The notes under the pieces were generated by a model. It was not told where the DNA came from. It was given only the letters and a program-made list of their open reading frames with translations, and did no database searches. Both the position numbers and the translations under genes were made by a program. DNA of 31,805 nucleotides from an uncultured Candidatus Saccharibacteria bacterium (GTDB lineage Bacteria; Patescibacteriota; Saccharimonadia; Saccharimonadales; Saccharimonadaceae): positions 1 to 31,805 of the forward strand of contig CALHQH010000030.1 of NCBI GenBank assembly GCA_938036625.1. Direction: 5' to 3'. Position 1 is the first letter of the stretch; the number at the start of each line of letters is the position of its first letter. Of this stretch, positions 8,110 to 14,604 are shown piece after piece.

Positions 8110-8562
8110 CTACCTCTGTATACCCATGGTGTTGTGGTAGTAGTCAACAAAGGTGCCAGTTTTTGCGGCAAGCATGATTTCTTGTTTGAGCAAATCTTTT
8201 TCGTGGGCGATGGTGGCACGATAGTCGTCGCTCACGGCAGCGTGTGGGTCGGCGCAAGCGCCCCAAAAGAGCAGTTCGACGAGTAGCGGCAAGAGCTGCC
8301 AGCTGCTGTCCGTTGGGCTATAAATGTATTGATTGCCTTGGAGTGGATCGCGTTGCTTATCAAGCAAGCCAGCCGATTCTAACCGCGCCAAGCGATCGGC
8401 CAAAATATTGCTCGCAATGCGCTCGTCGCGTGCAAACTCGCGGAAGTAGCAGCGCCCAAAGAGCAGCACGTCACGCATGATAAGGAGTGTCCATTTGTCG
8501 CCAAAAAGGTCGAGACTGTAGCTAATGGGGCAGGCTGAGCGTTTGTGAGCTGTTCGTGTCAT
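8110..8562 (-). CDS. HxlR-family winged-helix transcriptional regulator
   Basis: 150 residues with the HxlR (DUF24) signature: CPISYSLDLFGDKWTLLIMRDVLLFG at 11-36, then FREFARDERIASNILADRLARLESAGLL as the recognition region of the winged helix. Many family members sense electrophiles or oxidants through the N-terminal cysteine, here C11; whether this one does is unknown. The C-terminal half (about 95-150) is longer than in minimal members. The likely promoter places a -10 (TACGCT) six bases before the ATG with no Shine-Dalgarno site, and an inverted repeat overlaps the -35, so autoregulation is likely. No target gene adjoins it. Confidence 0.85.
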   Translation of the reverse strand: MTRTAHKRSACPISYSLDLFGDKWTLLIMRDVLLFGRCYFREFARDERIASNILADRLARLESAGLLDKQRDPLQGNQYIYSPTDSSWQLLPLLVELLFWGACADPHAAVSDDYRATIAHEKDLLKQEIMLAAKTGTFVDYYHNTMGIQR

Positions 8563-8598
8563 GCCTTTAGCGTAGCATCAAGGCTTGCGTTTTGCAAG
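8563..8598 (-). promoter_or_regulatory. hxlR promoter with overlapping operator
   Basis: Minus strand: TTGCAA (8592-8597), a 17-nt spacer, TACGCT (8569-8574), six bases, ATG. The palindrome CTTGC-N5-GCAAG (8584-8598) covers the -35, the classic position for a self-repressing operator. Confidence 0.55.
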
Positions 8599-8645
8599 TT
8601 TGTGGTGTGAGCTGGTAGCGAAGTAATATTGGTGAGGCTTTGCCA

Positions 8646-8681
8646 TAACAAAAAGCACTTACTGTAGTAGTAAGTGCTTTT
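8646..8681 (-). terminator. Terminator downstream of tRNA-Val
   Basis: A strong hairpin: AAAAGCACTTACT and AGTAAGTGCTTTT pair around GTAGT (8651-8681). On the minus strand it runs into a T-rich tail at 8646-8654, ending the tRNA-Val transcript before hxlR. Confidence 0.8.
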
Positions 8682-8734
8682 GTGTCGATACACCCTACAG
8701 ACCGATAATAGGTATATCGGCAAATAGACCGAAA

Positions 8735-8811
8735 TGGTGGGCAATAGAGGATTCGAACCTCTCACCTCTTCAACGTCAATGAAGCGCTCTAGCCAAATGA
8801 GCTAATCGCCC
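8735..8811 (-). tRNA. tRNA-Val (anticodon GAC)
   Basis: Minus-strand cloverleaf: acceptor GGGCGAT with ATTGCCC, D-arm AGCTC/GAGC, anticodon stem CTTCA/TGAAG with loop TTGACGT (anticodon GAC), T-arm GAGAG-GTTCGAATC-style, discriminator A and encoded CCA (8735-8737). The loop has G37 and U38, somewhat unusual for a valine tRNA. It reads GUC and GUU. Confidence 0.92.
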
Positions 8812-8820
8812 GACACGTGT

Positions 8821-8849
8821 ATTGTAGCAGAAGATGCGGGGGAGGGCAA
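8821..8849 (-). promoter_or_regulatory. Promoter of tRNA-Val
   Basis: Minus strand TTGCCC (8844-8849), a 17-nt spacer and TACAAT (8821-8826), 9 nt before the mature tRNA. Confidence 0.75.
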
Positions 8850-9045
8850 GGGTACATGGGACACATACCTGAACGTGCAAACTTATCATCTTCGCCCTCA
8901 CAACAAACCCATCACACCGAAAATGTTCCGGCCAGATGAATCACAGAGCTTATCCGCCCCCACAGCCACTGGCCTCCAGATATTTTCTTGCGCGATGGGT
9001 CTGCCGTGAGGGCGATGTAGTTGGGAGAGGTTGAGGCTGACACTA

Positions 9046-9074
9046 TTTGCACCCACCCCCACTCTCGTTATACA
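9046..9074 (+). promoter_or_regulatory. Promoter of the thrS operon
   Basis: TTTGCA (9046-9051), a 17-nt spacer and TATACA (9069-9074). Transcription should start near 9081, just ahead of the T-box stem I. The preceding 8850-9045 holds no gene; a 9-bp inverted repeat (CGCCCTCAC at 8893-8901 and GTGAGGGCG at 9006-9014) is the only feature seen. Confidence 0.55.
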
Positions 9075-9080
9075 ATAGAT

Positions 9081-9276
9081 GGTAAGTGCTGACGGGGCCT
9101 CACCAGCCTCCCGAGCTTCGTGGGCTGTCGTGATGTGCGAGAACGTTGCGTCATGAGTGCTTGGCGGTAAGCGCCAAGAAGTCCGGTGGAACCGCCGTTT
9201 GCGTGCAAGCGGCCCGAGACATGCGAGATTGGTCGGATGGAGTATATCCGTGCCAGGACGCATGTTTTTTATTTTT
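9081..9276 (+). promoter_or_regulatory. T-box riboswitch in the thrS leader
   Basis: The hallmark T-box word GGTGGAACCGCCG is at 9185-9197. Its UGGA (9187-9190) would pair with the UCCA end of an uncharged tRNA whose discriminator is U, which is what tRNA-Thr at 4565-4640 has. Upstream is a stable hairpin (CTTGGCG/CGCCAAG, 9160-9178) in the stem III position. Further upstream, a bipartite stem (9085-9094 with 9149-9161) capped by a long hairpin (9096-9135) suits stem I. GGCGG (9163-9167) can pair alternatively with CCGCC of the T-box (9192-9196). A competing hairpin (9194-9213) takes the 3' part of the T-box, and ACATGCG/CGCATGT (9219-9265) followed by a T-run forms the terminator. An ACG threonine triplet at 9143-9145 is a possible specifier, unproven. 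Confidence 0.75.
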
Positions 9277-9295
9277 ATCAACATAATTTATATCC

Positions 9296-9368
9296 AAGGA
9301 GGAGCGAATCGGCTTCTGGCTGCCAGTGTGTGGCGGAGGAGTTGATGAGCAAACAAAGCAATGAATAA
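9296..9368 (+). promoter_or_regulatory. Unusual translation start region of thrS
   Basis: The thrS ATG at 9361 has no close Shine-Dalgarno motif. Two good ones lie further up. AAGGAGG (9296-9302) precedes an ATC (9308) that opens 18 codons ending TGA at 9362-9364, overlapping the thrS ATG. GGAGGA (9335-9340) precedes an ATG (9345) opening the 7-codon frame MSKQSNE that ends TAA at 9366-9368, also overlapping the thrS start. Translation of thrS may be coupled to one of these leader frames. Confidence 0.4.
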
Positions 9369-11172
9369 CGAACAGCAAGCAATGCGCCACAGCTTGGCGC
9401 ACATCATGGCGCAAGCCGTCCAGCATTTGTGGCCACAGGCGAAGTTTGGCGTGGGGCCAGCCATCGAGCAGGGGTTTTATTATGATATTGACCTTGGTGA
9501 TGTGACGATATCTGAGGCAGATTTTGGCACAATCGAGAAGGAGATGCGGCACATTATTGCTCGCGATTTGCCCTTTACACACCGCGATGTGCCAGTAGAT
9601 GAGGCGATTGCTTGGGCGAAGGAGACAGATCAACCATATAAAGTTGAGTTGCTCAATGACCTGAAGCGTTCGGGGACGACCATTGCCAAAGAATTGGCCG
9701 GAGAGGCCCTTGGCAGCGCCGCAGAGGGCGAGAGCAAGGTAGAGACGGTGTCGCTCTACTCTCAGGGCGATTACACCGATCTGTGCCGTGGTGGGCACGT
9801 GGAGAGCACAGGCAAGGTGGGGGCTTTCAAGTTGCTGCGTGTGGCTGGTGCGTACTGGCGAGGCGATGAGACCCGGCCGCAGATGCAGCGGCTCTATGGT
9901 GTGGCCTTTGCAACGCAAGCGGAGCTTGATAGCTACCTACAGATGCGCGAAGAAGCCAAAAAGCGCGACCACCGCAAGCTTGGCAAAGAGCTTGACCTCT
10001 ACACAATGTCGCCACTGGTGGGGGTGGGCTTGCCACTCTTTACACCGCGCGGCACGATCTTGCGCGATAAAGCAGCCCAGCTCTCCAACCAGCTGCGCGA
10101 GAAATACGGCTTTGCCAAAGTCTGGACGCCGCACATTACCAAGAAAGATCTGTATGAGACGAGCGGGCACTGGGCGAAGTTTGGCGATGAACTCTTCCTT
10201 GTGACGAGCCAAGAGACGAGCGACAAGATGGCTCTCAAGCCAATGAACTGCCCGCATCACACACAGATTTTTGCTAGTCAGCCACGTAGCTACCGCGATA
10301 TGCCGGTGCGCTACCTCGAGACAACGACCGACTACCGCGACGAAAAAACTGGCGAGCTGGGCGGCTTGAGCCGGGTGCGCTCGCTGACGCAGGATGATAG
10401 CCATGTGTTTTGCCGGCCAGATCAGATCGAGCAGGAGATGAGCAATTTGCTGGCTTGTGCCGAGGAGTTGTACCACATTGTTGGGATGAAGCTGCGTGTC
10501 CGCCTGAGCTACCGCGATGAGGGAGAGGGCTACCTTGGGGCACCAGAATTGTGGCAATCGGCCCAGGCTCAGCTCAAGGCGGCTGTGATGGCCAAGCAAC
10601 TGGATTACTTCGAGCAGGAGGGCGAGGCGGCCTTTTATGGGCCGAAGATCGACTTCATGGCGACGGATGCGATTGGCCGCGAGCACCAGGTAGCGACGGT
10701 GCAGCTCGACTTCGTCCAGCCTGAGCGCTTTGGCCTCGAATATACCGATGAAGCGGGTGAGATGGCTCGGCCCGTGATGATTCACAGCGCGTTGCTGGGC
10801 TCGATCGAGCGCTTCCTGAGCGTCTTTATTGAGCACACCGCGGGGTGGTTCCCCTTCTGGATTGCGCCTGAGCAAGTTCGTATTCTCACAATTAACAACA
10901 CCGTAGAAGACTATGTTGATGAAATCACATCGGTGCTCAAAACAGTGGTACTGATGCGTCCTATAAAATACAACGAGGTAAGATATACAACAGATATGCG
11001 CAATGAATCGCTTGGCAAAAAGATCCGCGAGGCTACTGTTGTAAAAATTCCGGTGCAGATTATCGTTGGCCCACGCGACAAAGCCAACCGCCAGGTAAGT
11101 GTGCGCACCCAGCAGGGCGAGACGACGGTGCCGCTGGATGAGCTAGCAGCGTACCTAGAGGGGCTGAGCTAA
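9361..11172 (+). CDS. thrS: Threonyl-tRNA synthetase, lacking the TGS domain
   Basis: 603 residues. It charges tRNA-Thr and edits mischarged serine. It opens directly in the editing domain: HSLAH (10-14) is the HxxxH motif, with YTDLCRGGH near 138-146. The class II core follows: GVGLPLFTPRG, MNCPHH with the Zn ligand C297, the motif 2 loop YRDEKTGELGGLSRVRSLTQDDSHVF (split here over two words in the family: YRDE and SRVR), and GSIERF (motif 3). The C-terminal anticodon-binding domain (about 500-603) is complete. The ~60-residue TGS (N1) domain of E. coli ThrRS is absent, and an in-frame stop at 9346-9348 rules out an upstream extension. Its TAA overlaps the next ATG, and the whole operon lies behind the T-box. 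Bases 10880-11065 are more AT-rich than the rest. Confidence 0.96.
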   Translation: MNNEQQAMRHSLAHIMAQAVQHLWPQAKFGVGPAIEQGFYYDIDLGDVTISEADFGTIEKEMRHIIARDLPFTHRDVPVDEAIAWAKETDQPYKVELLNDLKRSGTTIAKELAGEALGSAAEGESKVETVSLYSQGDYTDLCRGGHVESTGKVGAFKLLRVAGAYWRGDETRPQMQRLYGVAFATQAELDSYLQMREEAKKRDHRKLGKELDLYTMSPLVGVGLPLFTPRGTILRDKAAQLSNQLREKYGFAKVWTPHITKKDLYETSGHWAKFGDELFLVTSQETSDKMALKPMNCPHHTQIFASQPRSYRDMPVRYLETTTDYRDEKTGELGGLSRVRSLTQDDSHVFCRPDQIEQEMSNLLACAEELYHIVGMKLRVRLSYRDEGEGYLGAPELWQSAQAQLKAAVMAKQLDYFEQEGEAAFYGPKIDFMATDAIGREHQVATVQLDFVQPERFGLEYTDEAGEMARPVMIHSALLGSIERFLSVFIEHTAGWFPFWIAPEQVRILTINNTVEDYVDEITSVLKTVVLMRPIKYNEVRYTTDMRNESLGKKIREATVVKIPVQIIVGPRDKANRQVSVRTQQGETTVPLDELAAYLEGLS

Positions 11173-11795
11173 TGCGCCGCCTGCGCATTGCTGTGGATAT
11201 CGACGACGTGCTGGCGGAGAATGCCGCTGGCATCGTTGCCTTTAGCAACCAGCGCTGGGGGACGAACCTGACGGTCGATGATTATGATGAGCATTGGGCT
11301 AAAATGTGGCAGGTGGATAATGCCGAGGTGGAGCGTCGCACTGCCGAGATTGTAAGCACGAGCCTAAGCGCGGGCTATGGGCACATTGGTGGAGCGCTGG
11401 AGGTGCTGGAGCATTTGGCACAACACCATCATCTGATGATTGCAACGTCACGCTGCCTACAAGTAAAGGGTGATACAATAGCTTGGATCGACGAGCATTT
11501 TCCAGGTATCTTTGCGAGCACGGCAGTTTATTTCTCGGGTATTTGGGATGAGTTAACTAATGATTCGCACCGTGCCACGAAGGCAGAGTTGATGACGCAG
11601 ATCAACGCCGATGTGCTGATAGACGACCAGCTCAAGCACTGCCAAGCGGTAGCAGCGCATGGCCGCAACGCGCTGCTCTTTGGCGATTATGCCTGGAACC
11701 AAGCCGCAACGCTGCCAGCTGGGGTGGTGCGCTGCACAAATTGGTACGACGTGGAGGTGGCAATTGAGCGACTTGCCTGCGATGAGTCTGCGTGA
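11172..11795 (+). CDS. HAD-family 5'(3')-deoxyribonucleotidase-like protein (NT5C type)
   Basis: 207 residues. The HAD motif I RIAVDIDDVLAENA (nucleophile D9, general acid D11), motif II IATSR near residue 92 and motif III/IV LIDDQLKHC near 151 match the 5'-nucleotidase deoxy type C family. This family dephosphorylates deoxyribonucleotides; here it may serve nucleotide salvage, which fits an organism dependent on host nucleotides (inference). The ATG overlaps the thrS stop as TAATG, so it is translationally coupled. It overlaps the next gene by 14 bp. Confidence 0.75.
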   Translation: MRRLRIAVDIDDVLAENAAGIVAFSNQRWGTNLTVDDYDEHWAKMWQVDNAEVERRTAEIVSTSLSAGYGHIGGALEVLEHLAQHHHLMIATSRCLQVKGDTIAWIDEHFPGIFASTAVYFSGIWDELTNDSHRATKAELMTQINADVLIDDQLKHCQAVAAHGRNALLFGDYAWNQAATLPAGVVRCTNWYDVEVAIERLACDESA

Positions 11796-12132
11796 TGCCG
11801 TCTACGAGCTGATGGCACAGCTGCCGGATGATACAGTGACGACCTATGGCGACTTGGCGGCTTTTGCTGGCCACCCATACGCCGCGCGGCGGGTGGGGGA
11901 GATTGCCCACGGTGGGCCGGAGGAGTTGCCGTGGCATAGACTTGTGAATTGCAAGGGAGGCCTCGCGGTTGGCTTTCCGGGCGGGCAGGCAGTGCAGCGG
12001 CAATTGCTCGAGCATGATGGCATCCAGTGCGATGATTCGTACCGCGTGGTCGATTTTGCACAGCGTCGCTGGCGGCCACATGCCACGCCGCATAATAATC
12101 TGAAAGGTAGCTCGCATGCTCACAAAAAATAA
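11782..12132 (+). CDS. Alkyltransferase-like protein (ATL, MGMT family without the cysteine)
   Basis: 116 residues from the ATG at 11782; a longer in-frame start at 11659 would lie inside the nucleotidase gene and is rejected. It has the DNA-binding domain of O6-alkylguanine alkyltransferases: VTTYGDLAAFAG (Tyr flipping region at Y22), ARRVGE (arginine finger R36/R37) and the active-site loop. The invariant PCHR is PWHR here (W51). The Cys-to-Trp change defines ATL proteins, which bind alkylated guanine and pass it to nucleotide excision repair without removing the group. The C-terminus (about 100-116) is short and polar. It sits between the nucleotidase and miaA with overlaps on both sides. 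Confidence 0.82.
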   Translation: MSLRDAVYELMAQLPDDTVTTYGDLAAFAGHPYAARRVGEIAHGGPEELPWHRLVNCKGGLAVGFPGGQAVQRQLLEHDGIQCDDSYRVVDFAQRRWRPHATPHNNLKGSSHAHKK

Positions 12133-13021
12133 CACACCGCCTCTCGCGCCTGCCACTCTGCCACTCATTTCCATCGTTGGGCCAACCGCCAGTGGTAAGA
12201 CCAGCCTGGCGATTCGCCTTGCGAGGCAGTACGGTGGTGAGATTATTTGCGCCGATTCGCGCACCATCTACAAGGGTATGGATATTGGCACTGCCAAGCC
12301 ATCGCCGGATGAGCAAGCCCTCGTGCCACACTGGGGGCTGGACTTAGTAGAGCCGGGCCAGCGCTACACGGTCGTGGATTTTCAGCGCTATGCCAATCAG
12401 CAGATTGCGGCTATTCGCCAGCGTGGGCGCATCCCATTTCTTGTTGGTGGGACGGGCCTATATGTCGATGCGGTGTTGTATAAATTTCAATTTCCGGCGG
12501 TGAACAAAAAGCTTATGCAGCAGTTACAGGGCTATTCTATAGAAACTTTGCACGAACATTGTCGAGTACACAACATAGAATTACCCAATAATAAATACAA
12601 CAAAAGGCATGTCATTAATACAATAGTGCGAGAAAGACAACAGTTACAGAGGTCAGCGCATGTTGATAAAAATACCTATGTTGTAGGTATTGCATCGCCG
12701 CGTGATGTGCTGCGCAGGCGCATTGCTGTGCGAACTGAGCAGCTTTTTGCCCATGGTGTTGTGCAAGAGGCAACGGGATTAGCAGCCCACTATGGGTGGG
12801 AAAGTGAGGCAATGACAGGAAATATCTACCCAATTATACATAAATTACAACAGGGCGAGTATACGCTTGAGCAAGCCAAAGCGGCATTTTGTACAGCAGA
12901 TTGGCACCTGGCCAAGCGGCAGATGACCTGGCTGCGACGTAACCCCGATATTGTATGGTGTGACCTAGAGGATGCTGAGGCCTACCTTGATCGGGTGCTC
13001 GCGCAAGCGCACCAGATGTGA
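12116..13021 (+). CDS. miaA: tRNA dimethylallyltransferase
   Basis: 301 residues, near the usual 300-316. It adds a dimethylallyl group to A37 of tRNAs that read UNN codons. Motifs: Walker A GPTASGKT (22-29), ADSRTIYKGMDIGTAKPS (family DSRQxYxGMDIGTAKP), VGGTGLYVDA, and AKRQMTWLRR near the C-terminus (family KRQxTWFR). The ATG follows GAAAGG and overlaps the preceding stop by 17 bp. Bases about 12480-12690, covering the helical insertion region, are clearly more AT-rich than the flanks. Being in the T-box operon, its expression should rise with uncharged tRNA-Thr. Confidence 0.95.
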   Translation: MLTKNNTPPLAPATLPLISIVGPTASGKTSLAIRLARQYGGEIICADSRTIYKGMDIGTAKPSPDEQALVPHWGLDLVEPGQRYTVVDFQRYANQQIAAIRQRGRIPFLVGGTGLYVDAVLYKFQFPAVNKKLMQQLQGYSIETLHEHCRVHNIELPNNKYNKRHVINTIVRERQQLQRSAHVDKNTYVVGIASPRDVLRRRIAVRTEQLFAHGVVQEATGLAAHYGWESEAMTGNIYPIIHKLQQGEYTLEQAKAAFCTADWHLAKRQMTWLRRNPDIVWCDLEDAEAYLDRVLAQAHQM

Positions 13022-13047
13022 TACCATAAATCTAGTTGGTGACCGTA

Positions 13048-13659
13048 ATGATAGATGCACTGTTTGGATCAAAAACTCGTGTGAAGTTGCTCCACCTTTT
13101 CTTGAACAATCCAGGAAAGGCATTTTATGTGCGCGAGATTACGCGGCTGATTAATGAGCAGATTAATTCGGTGCGCCGTGAGCTGCTCAATATGCTGGAA
13201 GTGGGGATCATTACGAGCGACAGTGTGGATAACAAATTGTACTACGAAGTAAACCAACAGTACGAATATTATCCGCCGCTGCGCGTCATCTTTGCTGATC
13301 AAAAAATCGCTCCAGCCAAGAACAAGTCGGGCTACCGGCCGGCTTGGCAAGATGCGATTATGCAGCTGCCGCGCCTGCGTGTGGCGATTGCGGCGGGGGC
13401 GTTGGTGAAGGGCTCGGCTAGTACGATCGACCTGCTGCTGGTGGGTAACCTCTCGGCTGCTAAGGTGCGCAGCGTGGTGGCGGTTATCGAGCGGCAAGAG
13501 GGGCGTGAGCTGACGTATAGCATCCTGAGCTACGACGAGTTCTATTATCGGCTGAGCGTGCGCGACCGCTTTATTACCACCATTCTGACCAACAAGCATA
13601 CCGTATTGGTAGACGTTGATAATATATTAAAAGAAGACGAAGGAGAGAATCATGCTTGA
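13048..13659 (+). CDS. Winged-helix protein with nucleotidyltransferase-like C-terminal region
   Basis: 203 residues from the ATG at 13048; in-frame TTG (13036) and GTG (13039) are alternatives. The N-terminus is a winged helix: MIDALFGSKTRVKLLHLFLNNPGKAFYVREITRLI (given here as ALFGSKTRVKLL and FYVREITRLI), then a recognition helix NSVRRELLNMLEVGII. The second half (about 110-203) alternates strands and helices with VKGSASTIDLLLVG, reminiscent of minimal nucleotidyltransferase folds seen in similar archaeal and CPR regulators, but the catalytic GS-D-x-D is incomplete. Probably a DNA-binding regulator. It overlaps the following MBL gene by 8 bp, a pairing that suggests a joint role. Confidence 0.6.
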   Translation: MIDALFGSKTRVKLLHLFLNNPGKAFYVREITRLINEQINSVRRELLNMLEVGIITSDSVDNKLYYEVNQQYEYYPPLRVIFADQKIAPAKNKSGYRPAWQDAIMQLPRLRVAIAAGALVKGSASTIDLLLVGNLSAAKVRSVVAVIERQEGRELTYSILSYDEFYYRLSVRDRFITTILTNKHTVLVDVDNILKEDEGENHA

Positions 13660-14287
13660 TATCGAATACAAAGGCGGCAACACCGTCATCATCGCGACGA
13701 AGAAAACCACGCTCGCAGTTGACCCCAAGCTATCGCTGCTAGGCCTGAAGGACGCTAAGACGAAGGACGCAGTAGAGCTTGCGACCGAAGAGCGCTTTGT
13801 GATCAATAGTCCCGAGGCGCGCCTTATCATCGACCAGCCTGGCGAGTATGAAGTGGGTGACTACACCATTCGCGGCATTGCAGCCACGCGCCACATCGAC
13901 ACGCCAGAGAGCGAGCAACTCTCGACAGTGTATCGTATTGAGTGTGGTGATATTCGCATTGCGGTGATTGGTAATATCGCGCCAGAGCTGACTGACGCTC
14001 AGCTCGAGGCGCTGGGGGTGATCGACATTGTCATTATTCCAGTGGGTGGCTATGGCTACACGCTGGATGCGACAAGTGCCGCCGCTATTATTCGCAAGAT
14101 CGAGCCACGAGTGGTGGTGCCCGTTCATTATGCCGATAGCGCGCTGCATTACGAAGTACCGCAAGACACGGTGGAGGTCTTTGAGAAGGAGCTCGGTGCA
14201 CCAGTCGAGCAAAAACCCAAACTCAAAATCAAAACAGCGAGTAACCTGCCCGAAGTGCTGACGGTGTTTGAGTTAGCTCGAAGCTAG
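13652..14287 (+). CDS. Metallo-beta-lactamase-fold (UlaG-like) protein, degenerate
   Basis: 211 residues with the beta-strand spacing of the MBL fold: a strand pair at the start (LDIEYKGGNTVIIAT), DQPGEYEVGDYTIRGI, IRIAVIGNIAP, IDIVIIPVGGYGYTLDA, and PRVVVPVHYAD. This matches the UlaG/YcjG-like hydrolase group. The HxHxDH metal motif is missing: the first metal-binding loop is replaced and only the late VPVHY histidine is evident. Catalysis is therefore doubtful. The start has GGAGAG eight bases upstream. It is the last gene of the T-box operon, and a strong terminator follows. Confidence 0.7.
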   Translation: MLDIEYKGGNTVIIATKKTTLAVDPKLSLLGLKDAKTKDAVELATEERFVINSPEARLIIDQPGEYEVGDYTIRGIAATRHIDTPESEQLSTVYRIECGDIRIAVIGNIAPELTDAQLEALGVIDIVIIPVGGYGYTLDATSAAAIIRKIEPRVVVPVHYADSALHYEVPQDTVEVFEKELGAPVEQKPKLKIKTASNLPEVLTVFELARS

Positions 14288-14307
14288 GATTCATATACAC
14301 CAAGCGC

Positions 14308-14336
14308 AACCAGCCTCATAGAGAGGCTGGTTTTTT
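14308..14336 (+). terminator. Terminator of the thrS operon
   Basis: AACCAGCCTC and GAGGCTGGTT pair perfectly (10 bp) around ATAGA and run into TTTTTT. Confidence 0.92.
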
Positions 14337-14526
14337 ATAATACATCTTTACTTCATTTTTTCCTCGCTGCTTTCTCTGGTGGACTATGAATAGTAGCTGT
14401 AGCCAGCACGAGTGTTGGTTGGTTGATGGGCAAGATCAGTCCCTATAGTTTTCTCAAGAAATGAGTGCGAGACAGTGATGAGGATTGTGAGATTCATAGT
14501 GAAATCATTGTCATAATGTGGTCGAT

Positions 14527-14589
14527 TTGACACAACACACTAAATTCGATACACTTCGAAATATTACTATTATTTCGATTTATATCGAA
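14527..14589 (+). promoter_or_regulatory. Promoter and two palindromic operators of the MFS-arsR pair
   Basis: Consensus TTGACA (14527-14532), a 17-nt spacer and TACACT (14550-14555). Two related palindromes share TTCGA half-sites: TTCGATACACTTCGAA (14545-14560), which contains the -10, and the perfect TTCGATTTATATCGAA (14574-14589), just downstream of the start point and next to the Shine-Dalgarno site. Their left ends are 29 bp apart. They are the obvious binding sites for the ArsR-family repressor of the same operon. The rest of 14337-14526 shows nothing else. Confidence 0.8.
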
Positions 14590-14604
14590 GAAAGGAACGG
14601 TTTT

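Noticed and set aside
9151..9918. A 255-codon minus-strand frame across the thrS leader
   Set aside because: It covers the T-box and the start of thrS on the opposite strand, has no recognisable domain and no start signal.
11172..11795. UGA recoded as glycine (SR1/Gracilibacteria code)
   Set aside because: TGA ends this and other genes at the expected family length, so the standard bacterial code applies.
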